Shown here one piece after another: positions 42,798 through 51,267 of a stretch of 64,000 bases of DNA. The DNA is from Bradyrhizobium manausense (GTDB taxonomy: Bacteria; Pseudomonadota; Alphaproteobacteria; Rhizobiales; Xanthobacteraceae). The notes below the pieces were generated by a model. The model was not told the origin of the DNA. It worked only from the letters and a program-made list of their open reading frames with translations, and ran no database searches. The DNA is taken from assembly GCF_018130615.1 (NCBI RefSeq), contig NZ_JAFCKB010000009.1, forward strand, positions 186,001 through 250,000, in the 5' to 3' direction. The translations under genes were made by a program, and so were the position numbers. Position 1 is the stretch's first letter. Each line of letters opens with the position of its first letter.

Positions 42798-44668
42798 TGG
42801 ACACCTCCGTTCTCCGCGAACCGCATTCGACCGGGACCAAGGACCAGCTGCGCTTCATCACCTGCGGCTCGGTCGACGACGGCAAGTCGACCCTGATCGG
42901 GCGACTGCTGCACGACAGCAAGCTGATCTTCGAGGATCAGCTGGCCGCGCTCGCGCGCGACAGCGCCAAGCACGGCACCACCGGCGACGACATCGATTTC
43001 GCGCTGCTGGTCGACGGCCTCGAGGCCGAGCGCCAGCAAGGCATCACCATCGATGTCGCCTATCGCTTCTTCACGACGCCGCGGCGCTCCTTCATGGTCG
43101 CGGACACGCCGGGCCACGAGCAGTACACGCGCAACATGGCCACCGGTGCCTCGACCGCGCAGCTCGCCATCATCCTGATCGACGCCCGCAAGGGCGTCCT
43201 GGTGCAGACCAAGCGCCATTCCTTCATCTGCTCGCTGCTCGGCATCAAGCACGTCGTCGTCGCCATCAACAAGATCGACCTGGTCGATTACAAGAAGGAC
43301 GTCTTCGATCGCATCGCCGGCGATTATGTCGCCTTTGCCACCGGGCTCGGCTTCTCCTCGATCGTCCCGATTCCGATGTCGGCGCGTTATGGCGACAACA
43401 TCATCGAGCGCTCGGGCAATACCGACTGGTATCACGGCCCCTGCCTGCTCGATTATCTCGAAAGCATCGACGTCGCGAGCGAGACGACCGGGCTGCCGTT
43501 CCGCTTTCCCGTGCAGTGGGTCAACCGCCCCAATCTCGATTTCCGCGGCTTCACCGGAACGGTGGCGTCAGGCAGCATCTCGCCCGGCGACGCGATCGTG
43601 GTGTCGGCGTCCGGCCACAAGAGCCGCGTCAAGGAGATCGTGACCTACGACGGCGAATTGCCGAAGGCCGAGGCCGGCGATGCCGTGACGATCACGCTTG
43701 AGGACGAGATCGATATCGTCCGCGGCGATATCCTGGCGAAACCGACCGAACGTCCTGAAGTGGCCGACCAGTTCGCCGCCCACCTGATCTGGATGGATCA
43801 GGACCCGCTCGTGCCGGCGCGCAACTACATCGTCAGGATCGGTACCCAGACGATCACATCGGCGAGCGTCACCGCGATCAAATACCGCATCGACGTCAAC
43901 ACCCGCGAGCACCTGGCCGCGACGACGCTCGGCCTGAACGAGATCGCATTCTGCAATTTCGCCGTGGCGCTGCCGGTCGCCTTCGATTCCTACGAGGCCA
44001 ACCGCCGGACCGGCGCCTTCATCGTCATCGACCGCTACACCAACCGCACCGTCGGTGCCGGCATGATCGCATTTCCGTTGCGGCGCGCCAGCAACATCGC
44101 CTGGCAGCCGCTCTCGATCGGCAAGGCCGAACGCGCCGCGATCAAGAACCAGAAGCCGCGGATCATCTGGTTCACCGGCCTGTCCGGCGCGGGCAAATCG
44201 ACCATCGCCAACATTCTTGATCAGAAGCTGTACGCGCTCGGCAATCACACCATGCTGCTCGACGGCGATAATCTCCGCCATGGGCTCAACCGGGACCTCG
44301 GCTTCACCGAGGCCGATCGGGTCGAGAACATCAGGCGCGTCGGCGAGGTCGCCAAGCTCATGGTCGACGGCGGCCTGATCGTGATCTGCTCGTTCATTTC
44401 CCCCTACAAGGCCGAGCGTGACATGGTGCGCGGCCTCGTCGCCGAGGGAGATTTCGTCGAGGTGTTCGTCAACACGCCCATCGAGGAGTGCATGCGGCGC
44501 GACCCGAAGGGGCTCTATAGCAAGGCGAAGGAAGGCAAGATCAAGAACTTCACCGGCATCGATGCGCCCTATGAAGCGCCCGAGCGCCCGGAAATCCGGC
44601 TGGAGACGGTCGGTCATCGCCCGGACGAGCTTGCCGATCAGATCGTCGAACTCCTCAGGCGCCTTTGA
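42797..44668 (+). CDS. cysNC: Bifunctional sulfate adenylyltransferase subunit 1/APS kinase
   Basis: A 623-aa fusion. The N-terminal CysN GTPase (about 1-435) has CGSVDDGKSTLIGRLLHDSK, DTPGHEQYTRNM and NKID. The C-terminal CysC kinase (about 450-623) has GLSGAGKSTIANIL, LDGDNLRHGLNRDLGF, and the FISPYKAERD and KGLYSKAKEGKIKNFTG stretches. Together with CysD it makes APS and then PAPS. The same architecture is called NodQ in rhizobia, where PAPS feeds Nod-factor or polysaccharide sulfation; no sulfotransferase and no reductase (cysH) is nearby, so the use of PAPS cannot be decided. A hairpin repeat and a second stem follow the stop. Confidence 0.96.
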   Translation: MDTSVLREPHSTGTKDQLRFITCGSVDDGKSTLIGRLLHDSKLIFEDQLAALARDSAKHGTTGDDIDFALLVDGLEAERQQGITIDVAYRFFTTPRRSFMVADTPGHEQYTRNMATGASTAQLAIILIDARKGVLVQTKRHSFICSLLGIKHVVVAINKIDLVDYKKDVFDRIAGDYVAFATGLGFSSIVPIPMSARYGDNIIERSGNTDWYHGPCLLDYLESIDVASETTGLPFRFPVQWVNRPNLDFRGFTGTVASGSISPGDAIVVSASGHKSRVKEIVTYDGELPKAEAGDAVTITLEDEIDIVRGDILAKPTERPEVADQFAAHLIWMDQDPLVPARNYIVRIGTQTITSASVTAIKYRIDVNTREHLAATTLGLNEIAFCNFAVALPVAFDSYEANRRTGAFIVIDRYTNRTVGAGMIAFPLRRASNIAWQPLSIGKAERAAIKNQKPRIIWFTGLSGAGKSTIANILDQKLYALGNHTMLLDGDNLRHGLNRDLGFTEADRVENIRRVGEVAKLMVDGGLIVICSFISPYKAERDMVRGLVAEGDFVEVFVNTPIEECMRRDPKGLYSKAKEGKIKNFTGIDAPYEAPERPEIRLETVGHRPDELADQIVELLRRL

Positions 44669-44691
44669 GATGCCGAGCCGCCTTGGGCTAG

Positions 44692-44750
44692 AGCGTTTTC
44701 GAGCGAAGTGGATACCGGTTCGCGTCAAGAAAACGCGTCAAAACCAGAAC
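44692..44750 (+). repeat. Dispersed nested-hairpin repeat, copy 2
   Basis: Nearly identical to 221-277 and starting 24 bases after the cysNC stop. The same nested stems are present: GCGTTTTC with GAAAACGC, and GCGAA with TTCGC. The few differences lie mostly outside the stems. Confidence 0.75.
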
Positions 44751-44751
44751 T

Positions 44752-44790
44752 AGAGCCCCGTTCCGATATCATCGGAACGGGAAAGGCTCT
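44752..44790. terminator. Long two-part hairpin between convergent cysNC and ydcF-like genes
   Basis: CCGTTCCGAT (44758-44767) pairs with ATCGGAACGG (44771-44780) around a three-base loop. An outer stem, AGAGCC (44752-44757) with GGCTCT (44785-44790), extends it with a small bulge. It ends six bases before the stop of the convergent ydcF-like gene. There is no U-run, so it may block transcription from either side or be part of a mobile repeat. Confidence 0.6.
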
Positions 44791-44796
44791 GGGGTC

Positions 44797-45597
44797 TCAG
44801 CCCCGCGGCCCCGGCAGCAACTCGTCAATGCGGCCCGCGGCCCGATAGGTGATCAGACCGAGCCACTCGCGGACCCCGAGATTGGTCCGCGACAGGCCGT
44901 CCTCCGCAATATCCGTGAACGAGAAGGCGTCGCGTCCCGTGCCGACGCGCCAATCGACCGGACAAGGCTCGACCGCAAATCCTACTTTGCGAAACAGACC
45001 GATCGACCGCGGCATGTGAAAGGCCGACGTCACGAGCAGCCAGCGCTCGCCGGGCTTCGGATCGACCATGGCTTTGGCGAACAGAGCGTTCTCATAGGTG
45101 TTGCGGGCGCGGCTTTCCAGCATCAGCCGGCTCTTGTCGATCCCAAGGCTTTCGAACAGCGCGGCCGCGAAGTCGGCCTCCTTCGCCTCGCCGGAAATCA
45201 GATTGGGGTTGCCCCCCGTGAAGACCACGCGCGCGCCAGGATATTTCCGGGCCAGCGCAGCGGTCATGATGATGCGGTCGGACGCGGTCGTTGTGACCGG
45301 CGTACCATGAGCCGCGGACAGGTCGACATCGATCGACGCGCCAAGAACGATGATACCGTCCGGCGCGCCCTGGGACGGGGTCCAGGCCGGGAAGCGCGAC
45401 TCCAGCGGATAGAGCAGCAGGTTTCCGACCGGTCCGAACCCGCACAGCGCGAGCATCAATGCAGACAGCAGCACCAGCGCGCGGCCGAGCCTGAAGAATC
45501 GCGTCAGGAGCAGGAGCGAGCCCAGCACGGTGAGGCCGATCAGGAAATTCTGCGGCAGCGCCATGACGCCGAGCGTCTTGGATAGAACGAAGAACAC
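44797..45597 (-). CDS. YdcF/ElyC-family membrane protein (DUF218)
   Basis: A 266-aa protein with two N-terminal membrane helices (FLIGLTVLGSLLLLTRF, then ALVLLSALMLALCGFG) followed by a periplasmic DUF218 domain. The domain has DGIIVLGASIDVDLS, VVFTGGNP, EADFAAALFESLGIDKSRLM, the ESRARNTYENA motif and LLVTSAFHMPRS. Relatives (ElyC, SanA) affect envelope integrity or use of lipid carriers for peptidoglycan and other glycans, but the reaction is not known. The GTG start has GGAGG eight bases upstream. It converges on cysNC. Confidence 0.88.
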   Translation of the reverse strand: MFFVLSKTLGVMALPQNFLIGLTVLGSLLLLTRFFRLGRALVLLSALMLALCGFGPVGNLLLYPLESRFPAWTPSQGAPDGIIVLGASIDVDLSAAHGTPVTTTASDRIIMTAALARKYPGARVVFTGGNPNLISGEAKEADFAAALFESLGIDKSRLMLESRARNTYENALFAKAMVDPKPGERWLLVTSAFHMPRSIGLFRKVGFAVEPCPVDWRVGTGRDAFSFTDIAEDGLSRTNLGVREWLGLITYRAAGRIDELLPGPRG

Positions 45598-45681
45598 GGT
45601 TTTCCTCCGGTCGCAAACGTAATCGTCATATCATCGATTGATGGAGGAAGCAGGCTTCGCCCCAGGCCGCCGGCGGCTCGC

Positions 45682-45873
45682 TCAGGCGCGAGCCAGGCGC
45701 GCCGCCAGTTCGGCGCATTGATTGCGAATGTCGGGAATGGCGATGCTCGCGCGTGGATCCTTCACCACGCCCGTACAGTCCGCGACGGGTCCGAGCTGGA
45801 GTTGATGTGCGAGGAGGACACCGCTTGCTCCGCCACCTATGACGATTGCGTGTCGACTAGCGGACTGACCCAT
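45682..45873 (-). pseudogene. Internally deleted FAD/NAD(P)-binding protein remnant
   Basis: A 63-codon open frame (MGQSASRHAIVIGGGASG at the start) with the N-terminal dinucleotide-binding strand and GxGxxG of COG4529-like flavoproteins. It then jumps, after only about 13 residues, to DCTGVVKDPRAS, which in the full-length family lies several hundred residues later, and then to an end like IRNQCAELAARLA. A normal member has about 450 or more residues. The frame has stayed open, so the deletions must have been in frame, or the pieces were rejoined. I read it as a non-functional remnant, although a short product could be made. Confidence 0.55.
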
Positions 45874-45985
45874 TGACCTGCAAACCATCGTTGGTGCGCG
45901 TTGCCGGCCTCGTTACATACCGCGCGATGTTTTGCAACCGACCGCAACTCGGCATCGATCGTGGATGCGGTCGTCCGATAAACGA

Positions 45986-46013
45986 CAAAGCCCGGCGTTT
46001 GCGCCGGGCTTTG
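45986..46013 (-). terminator. Terminator of the porin-like gene
   Basis: CAAAGCCCGGCG (45986-45997) pairs perfectly with CGCCGGGCTTTG (46002-46013) over a four-base loop. It lies 23 bases after the stop of the minus-strand gene that ends at 46037. The T-run is interrupted (GTCGTTTATC), but the stem is strong. Confidence 0.85.
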
Positions 46014-46036
46014 CTTGTTGTTGACGCCTCTGTCGA

Positions 46037-46906
46037 TCAGTACTTCGCGACCACCGGGCCGCCGAACTGATAGTTGATGCCGGCGCGCAGGATGTTGTCG
46101 GTGAAGCGCGACGAAACGTTGGCGGCGATCGTGGAGCCCGGCGCCAGCGTGAACGGACCGGACGAGAAGCGGCCGAGATCCATGTAGAGATATTCGAGCT
46201 TGGCGCTCCAGTTCTGGGTGATCTTGCCTTCCACACCCACGCCGACGGTCCAGCCGGCGCGCGTTTCCGAATTCGAGCCGACCGAGGCGATCGCGACACC
46301 GGCGGGTGTAAAGCCGGACATGGTGCCGGTGGTCTTGATCGAGCCGAAGGCCAGACCGCCGGTGCCGTACAACAGCACCTGGGGCGTCGCCAGGACGCCG
46401 ACGCGACCGCGGACGGTGCCGAACCATTCAAGCTTCTGGTCGATCGCCAGCGTGGTGCCGGCAGCGGCGCCCGCGGGCAGGAAGGTCAGGCCGGGAAGAC
46501 AGGCACCGCCCGCAAGTCCGGAAGCAGCGCAACTGAAGCCCGCGCTGCCCTTCTCACCCGACCAGTTCAGGTCGCCCTCGATGCCGAACACCCAGTTGGC
46601 GCTCTGCCAGTTGTAGCCGGCTTGGCCACCCGCGACGCCACCGTTCATGTTGAACGAGGCGCTGGTGATGGAGCCGGCGGGCGCCGCGATCGCAGCGCCA
46701 CTGGCCGTATTGTTGTAGGTGACGTCGCTGCGCGAACGGCCCCAGCTATAGCCGCCGTTGGCGCCGATATAGAAGCCCGTCCAGCTCCAGACCGGCTCGA
46801 CCATGACCGGTGCCTTGACGTAGGGCCGCGCCGCCAAATCGGCAGCCATTGCGCCCGTTGCGAACAGCGACATCGCCGCTGCGATTCCAATCACAATCCG
46901 CTTCAT
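46037..46906 (-). CDS. Outer-membrane beta-barrel protein (Omp25/31 type)
   Basis: A 289-aa outer-membrane protein. The signal peptide is MKRIVIGIAAAMSLFATGAM (cut after AMA), followed by a short Pro-rich stretch and WSWTGFYIGANGGYSWGR, the usual first strand of rhizobial Omp25/31 barrels. Eight or so amphipathic strands can be seen, including GIEGDLNWSG, TVRGRVGVLATPQVLLYGTG and LEYLYMDLG. It ends in GINYQFGGPVVAKY; a final aromatic residue is normal for barrel insertion. GGAGGGG lies six bases before the ATG, and a strong terminator follows, which indicates high expression. Confidence 0.93.
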   Translation of the reverse strand: MKRIVIGIAAAMSLFATGAMAADLAARPYVKAPVMVEPVWSWTGFYIGANGGYSWGRSRSDVTYNNTASGAAIAAPAGSITSASFNMNGGVAGGQAGYNWQSANWVFGIEGDLNWSGEKGSAGFSCAASGLAGGACLPGLTFLPAGAAAGTTLAIDQKLEWFGTVRGRVGVLATPQVLLYGTGGLAFGSIKTTGTMSGFTPAGVAIASVGSNSETRAGWTVGVGVEGKITQNWSAKLEYLYMDLGRFSSGPFTLAPGSTIAANVSSRFTDNILRAGINYQFGGPVVAKY

Positions 46907-47071
46907 GAAAATCCCCTCCGCACAATCTCGTGACCAAAATATATGCCGCGGACTGCCCAAGGACTGTGCTGCCTTGGCAACATTCAGAAACAATCGATTT
47001 GAAGTGGCGCCCGCACCGGAACACCACCACCCCACCATGCAATTGATTCTGAAAGAAATTATCTCGTCGGG

Positions 47072-48589
47072 CTAAGGCGATGTCGTCCTGGTCCGCTGCG
47101 TCCATCCGACGCGGGCGAGCAGCCCGTCGATCACTGGCCAGAACAGCAGCACGATCGCCAGCGTCGTGATCGAGCCGACCAGACCGTTCGACCAGAACAC
47201 CTTGAGGTCGCCGCCGGAGCCGATCATCGACAGGCGGAAGGCGTCCTCGGCGCGGTTGCCGAGCACGAGCGCAAGGGTGAACGGTGCCAGCGGAATGCCG
47301 ATCTTCTTGAAGACGTAGCCGACGACACCGAAGCCGAGCATCAGCCAGATGTCGAACATCGCGTTCTGGATCGCATAGGCGCCGATCGCACAGGACACCA
47401 CGATCATCGGCGCCACCGCCGCGAACGGCACGCGCAGGATCGAAGCGAAGATCGGCACCGTCGTCAGCACCAGCACGAGGCCGACGACATTGCCGAGATA
47501 CATCGACGCGATCAGGCCCCAGACGAAATCCTTGTGCTCGACGAACAGCAGCGGGCCTGGATTGAGCCCCCACACCATCAACCCGCCGAGCAGGATGGCC
47601 GCGGTGCCGGAGCCGGGGATGCCGAGCGCCAGCATCGGCAGCAGCGCCGAGGTGCCGGAGGCATGCGCTGCGGTTTCCGGCGCGAACACACCCTCGATGC
47701 GGCCCTTGCCAAAACTCTCGGGCTCCTTGGCGAAGCGCTTGGCGAGATTGTAGCCCATGAAGGACGCCGCGATCGCGCCGCCCGGGGTAATGCCGAGCCA
47801 GCAGCCGATGAAGGAGGAGCGCAGCAGCGTCACCCAGTATTTCGGCAGATCCTTCCAGACGCCGAGCACCACGCGCAGCGAGATGCTCGCGGCGTGACCG
47901 CGCAGTGCCAGCCGCTCCTCCATCGTCAGCAGGATCTCGCTGATGCCGAACAGGCCGATGACGGCGACGAGGAAGTTGATGCCGCGCAACAGCTCGGCGG
48001 AGCCGAAGGTCATGCGCAACTGGCCCGACACCGTGTCCATGCCGACGCCGGCGAGCAGAAGGCCGAGCGACATCGAAATGACCGTCTTGTGCTTGGCTTC
48101 GCGCCCGAGACCGACGAAGGAGCAGAAGGTCAGCAGATACACCGCGAAGAACTCGGGCGGCCCGAACTTCAGCGCAAAGGACGAGATCATCGGCGCAAGG
48201 AAGGTGATCAACAGCACCGCGACCAGCGAGCCGATGAAGGACGACGTGAACGCCGCGGTCAGCGCCTCCGCTGCTCTACCCTGCTGCGCCATCGGATAGC
48301 CATCGAAGGTGGTCGCGACCGACCAGGCTTCACCCGGGATGTTGAACAGGATCGAGGTGATCGCGCCGCCGAACAGCGCGCCCCAATAGATGCAGGATAG
48401 CATCACGATCGCCGAGGTCGGATCCATCGTGAAGGTGAGCGGCAGCAGGATCGCGACGCCGTTGGGGCCACCGAGCCCCGGCAGCACGCCGACAAAGATG
48501 CCGAGCACCAGCCCGACCATCATCAGCACGAGCGTCTTCCACGTCAGCAGGACGGCGAAGCCGTGAAGCAGGAGACCGAAAGCTTCCAT
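47072..48589 (-). CDS. tctA: Tripartite tricarboxylate transporter, large permease subunit
   Basis: A 505-aa polytopic permease with 11 or 12 hydrophobic helices, the transport channel of a Tct system for di- or tricarboxylates. Family signatures are VGVLPGLGGPNGVAILLPLT near residue 35, GALFGGAITSILFNIPGEA near 75, and the inverted-repeat counterpart WLGITPGGAIAASFMGYNLA near 265, followed by LLPMLALGIPGSGTAAILLG. The ATG at 48589 was chosen because it precedes the first helix; the frame is open further to 49045 across tctB. It follows tctB by 11 bases. Confidence 0.95.
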   Translation of the reverse strand: MEAFGLLLHGFAVLLTWKTLVLMMVGLVLGIFVGVLPGLGGPNGVAILLPLTFTMDPTSAIVMLSCIYWGALFGGAITSILFNIPGEAWSVATTFDGYPMAQQGRAAEALTAAFTSSFIGSLVAVLLITFLAPMISSFALKFGPPEFFAVYLLTFCSFVGLGREAKHKTVISMSLGLLLAGVGMDTVSGQLRMTFGSAELLRGINFLVAVIGLFGISEILLTMEERLALRGHAASISLRVVLGVWKDLPKYWVTLLRSSFIGCWLGITPGGAIAASFMGYNLAKRFAKEPESFGKGRIEGVFAPETAAHASGTSALLPMLALGIPGSGTAAILLGGLMVWGLNPGPLLFVEHKDFVWGLIASMYLGNVVGLVLVLTTVPIFASILRVPFAAVAPMIVVSCAIGAYAIQNAMFDIWLMLGFGVVGYVFKKIGIPLAPFTLALVLGNRAEDAFRLSMIGSGGDLKVFWSNGLVGSITTLAIVLLFWPVIDGLLARVGWTQRTRTTSP

Positions 48590-48600
48590 CGGGGGCCCAC

Positions 48601-49143
48601 CTAGTAGCCGAAGGCCGCTTCGAGCGGTCCCTTTGGCATGATGACGTCGAAGGCGATGTCGAAGGTGACGAACATGATCGCCGTGAACAGGAAGGCGGTG
48701 AGCAGCGACTTCCACAGCGCGATCTTGCCGATCATGCGCATGAAGCCCGCAATCAAAAGGAAGCTCGCGACATAGAGGCCGAGGAACTGCGTCACCAGGC
48801 AGAACAGCAGCGTCGGCACGAACACAGCCATCACGCGGCGGGCCTGCGCGCGCGTGATGAAAGTCCCAGCGGCCCCGCTGCGCGCCAGCAGCGCGACGAT
48901 CACGCCGTAGAGGCTGGCACCGCCAAGGACGATCGACAGATAGAACGGAAAATAGCCAGGCTCGGGCCCGGTCGAATCCCAGGAGGCGCCGGTGCGCCAA
49001 TTGTCGTAGCCAAGCGTGGCGGCGAGCGCCAGCAAAAGAAGACAAACGAATATCTCGATCGTGCCGGAGGAAACGACGGAAGGCGAGTCGTCTTCAGGCG
49101 CGGTCGGATCGTCGACGACGATTTCAAGATCGGTTTGGGACAT
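48601..49143 (-). CDS. tctB: Tripartite tricarboxylate transporter, small membrane subunit
   Basis: A 180-aa membrane protein with four helices, the TctB/DUF1468 subunit that pairs with TctA. Helices are seen at about residues 28-45, 65-85, 107-130 and 143-165. The N-terminal 27 residues are acidic (DDPTAPEDDSP), longer than usual, and presumably cytoplasmic. It is separated from tctC by a long cruciform (49172-49312), which may lower its expression relative to the binding protein. Confidence 0.92.
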   Translation of the reverse strand: MSQTDLEIVVDDPTAPEDDSPSVVSSGTIEIFVCLLLLALAATLGYDNWRTGASWDSTGPEPGYFPFYLSIVLGGASLYGVIVALLARSGAAGTFITRAQARRVMAVFVPTLLFCLVTQFLGLYVASFLLIAGFMRMIGKIALWKSLLTAFLFTAIMFVTFDIAFDVIMPKGPLEAAFGY

Positions 49144-49171
49144 GCTCTAACAACAAACGCTGCGGCCGATC

Positions 49172-49312
49172 CCCTCTCCCCGCTTGCGGGGAGAGGGTTA
49201 GGGTGAGGGGGAGTCTCAACGGGGACGGTGAAAGTCGGACTCGCGGAGAGTCCCCCTCACCCGCATCGCATCTGACGATGCGATGCGACCTCTCCCCGCA
49301 AGCGGGGCGAGG
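49172..49312. repeat. Composite cruciform repeat between tctC and tctB
   Basis: Several perfect palindromes are combined. CCCTCTCCCCGC pairs with GCGGGGAGAGGG around TT (49172-49197). GGGTGAGGGGGA (49201-49212) pairs with TCCCCCTCACCC (49251-49262). CGCATCGCATC pairs with GATGCGATGCG around four bases (49262-49287). CCTCTCCCCGC pairs imperfectly with GCGGGGCGAGG (49289-49312). The flanking arms of the whole block are also inverted copies of each other. This type of block is common in Rhizobiales intergenic DNA. Here it lies inside an operon. Confidence 0.9.
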
Positions 49313-49321
49313 TAAAGATGA

Positions 49322-50308
49322 TCACTTCGCAACGAAACCGGCTTCCGTCATCAGCGACTTGTTGGTGGCATCGTCCTCTTCGAGGAATTGCACCATATCC
49401 TTGCCGGTCAGGAAGATCGGCTTCAACGCCTGCTTCTCCATGTAATCCTTGTACTCGGCGGTCTGCGTCACCTTGTGGAAGAGCTCGACATAGAATGCCT
49501 GCTGCTCCGGCGTGACCTTGCCGGGCAGGAACATCGCGCGCAGCATCAGATACTGGACGTCGACGCCTTCCTCCTTGCACGTCGGGATGTCGCCCCAGGA
49601 CTGCGTGTCCGTCACCTTGGTGGTGTAGGAGATGCGCTCCTTGTCGAACACGCAGAGCGGACGCACCTGGCCGGCGCGCCAGACCTCGAGGTTTTCGCTG
49701 GGGTTGTTGACGTTGGATTCGGTGTGATTGCCGACCAGCTGGGTCGCGGCCTCGCCGCCGGACTTGTAAGGCAGGTAGGAGAATTTCGCGCCGGTCTTCT
49801 GCTCGAGGAAGACGGTCAGCACGTGGTCCTCGCGCTTGGAGCCGGTGCCGCCCATCTTGAACGGTGCGCTCGCGGCCTTTGCGGCCGCGACGAATTCCTT
49901 CACCGTCTTGGGGCCGGCGCTGTTGTCCCACAGCACGAACTGGTCGAGCGCAATCACCGAGACCGGGGTCAGCTCGCGCCAGTTGAACGGGATCTTCGCC
50001 GACAGCGGCAGCATGTAGATCAGCGAATAGGCGATCAGCACCTTGTTCGGATCGCCCTCGCTGGACTTCATGTACATCAGTGCTTCCGCACCCGACGCAC
50101 CGCCCTTGAGCGAAACCACCATCGGCTGCTTCATCAGATTGTTTTTCTGGATCGCGGCCTGCATCATCCGCGCCATCTGGTCGGAGGCGCCGCCGGCGCC
50201 CGCCGCCACTACGATCTCGACCGGCTTGGTGGGTTCCCAGCCGGCAAAGGCGGGCGCGCTCAACAGCAAGGCCGTCGCAGCTCCGACGGCTTTCAATGGA
50301 ATTCGCAC
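49322..50308 (-). CDS. tctC: Tripartite tricarboxylate transporter substrate-binding protein (Bug family)
   Basis: A 328-aa periplasmic binding protein. The signal peptide ends at SAPAFA (MRIPLKAVGAATALLLSAPA at the start). The mature part begins with the Bug signature KPVEIVVAAGAGGASDQMAR, which holds the carboxylate-binding loop, and later has FKMGGTGSKREDHVLTVFLE and FSYLPYKSGGEAATQLVGNH. The domain order is the usual two-lobe Bug fold. It is the first gene of the tct operon, with tctB and tctA downstream. The substrate is a carboxylic acid of unknown type. The nearby glyoxylate and CoA genes may hint at it. Confidence 0.93.
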   Translation of the reverse strand: MRIPLKAVGAATALLLSAPAFAGWEPTKPVEIVVAAGAGGASDQMARMMQAAIQKNNLMKQPMVVSLKGGASGAEALMYMKSSEGDPNKVLIAYSLIYMLPLSAKIPFNWRELTPVSVIALDQFVLWDNSAGPKTVKEFVAAAKAASAPFKMGGTGSKREDHVLTVFLEQKTGAKFSYLPYKSGGEAATQLVGNHTESNVNNPSENLEVWRAGQVRPLCVFDKERISYTTKVTDTQSWGDIPTCKEEGVDVQYLMLRAMFLPGKVTPEQQAFYVELFHKVTQTAEYKDYMEKQALKPIFLTGKDMVQFLEEDDATNKSLMTEAGFVAK

Positions 50309-50440
50309 GAGTTTCGTCCCCTGGTTATTATTGGCTTTGTGATGCCGGGAATTTTATCGGTGCATTGTGCGGACTAAAGATCGCGAGTTCAAGCAGGCGG
50401 GCCTTCCGCCGCATATGACTTTCGGCTGACGACGCGGGCG

Positions 50441-51238
50441 CTACTTGCCCTTCCAGACCGGCGTGCGCTTGTTGAGGAAGGCGTCCATGCCCTCGCGGAA
50501 ATCTTCGCTCATATAGGCCTTGAGGATCAGGTCCTCGCCCTCTTCGCGCGAGAGCGTGCGGCGGATGCGGCGCACGGCTTCCTTGGTTGCTTCCAGCGTG
50601 AGCGGCGCATGGCTCGCGACGAGTTTTGCGGTCTCGTCGGCGCGACGCTGCAGCGTCTCGACATCAGGAACGATCTCGGTGAGCAGGCCGAGCGACAGCG
50701 CTTCCTGCGCCTCGACCAGGCGTGCCCTGAAGATCAGGTCCTTGGTGCGGGCGGGCCCCACCAGCGAAACGACGCGGCTGATGTTCGACATCGACAGGCA
50801 GTTGCCGAGCGTGCGCGCGATCGGGAAGCCCATCCGCGTCGTCTCGGTGCCGATGCGAAGATCGCAGCAGGCGGCAATGCCGGCGCCGCCGCCGGTGCAG
50901 GCGCCCGCGATGGCCGCGATCACGGGCACGCGGCACTGCTCGAGCGTGCCGAGCACGCGGTCGATCCGTGCCTCGTAGTCGAGCGCGTCCTGCGCGGTCT
51001 TGAAAGCACGGAACTGGGAGATATCGGTGCCGGAGGCAAATGCCTTGTCGCCGGCGCCGGTGAGGATCAGCGCCTTGATCGAGCGATCGGCGTTGATCTC
51101 CTGGCAGATCTCCGCCATGCGGTCATACATGGCGAAGGTCATGGCGTTGCGCGCCTGTGGGCGGTTGAAGGTGATCCGCGCGATGCCGTCCGTGATGGCG
51201 TAGAGCAGGTCTTCGTTAGCAGTCGCAGGTAAGTTCAT
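50441..51238 (-). CDS. Enoyl-CoA hydratase/isomerase family protein
   Basis: A 265-aa crotonase-fold protein. The CoA-binding segment is ITFNRPQARNAM, the first oxyanion-hole residues lie in ALILTGAGDKAFASGTDI (near residue 60), and the second oxyanion segment is AAIAGACTGGGAGIAACCDL (near 110). The usual catalytic Glu at the GxxxE-like positions is not obvious: RTLGNCLSMSN occupies part of that region. So a hydrolase, decarboxylase or isomerase is as likely as a true hydratase. It follows the serine-glyoxylate aminotransferase by 29 bases and probably shares its transcript. Confidence 0.88.
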   Translation of the reverse strand: MNLPATANEDLLYAITDGIARITFNRPQARNAMTFAMYDRMAEICQEINADRSIKALILTGAGDKAFASGTDISQFRAFKTAQDALDYEARIDRVLGTLEQCRVPVIAAIAGACTGGGAGIAACCDLRIGTETTRMGFPIARTLGNCLSMSNISRVVSLVGPARTKDLIFRARLVEAQEALSLGLLTEIVPDVETLQRRADETAKLVASHAPLTLEATKEAVRRIRRTLSREEGEDLILKAYMSEDFREGMDAFLNKRTPVWKGK

Positions 51239-51267
51239 CGCGCGCTCACTTCTTCAAGTTGGATCGT

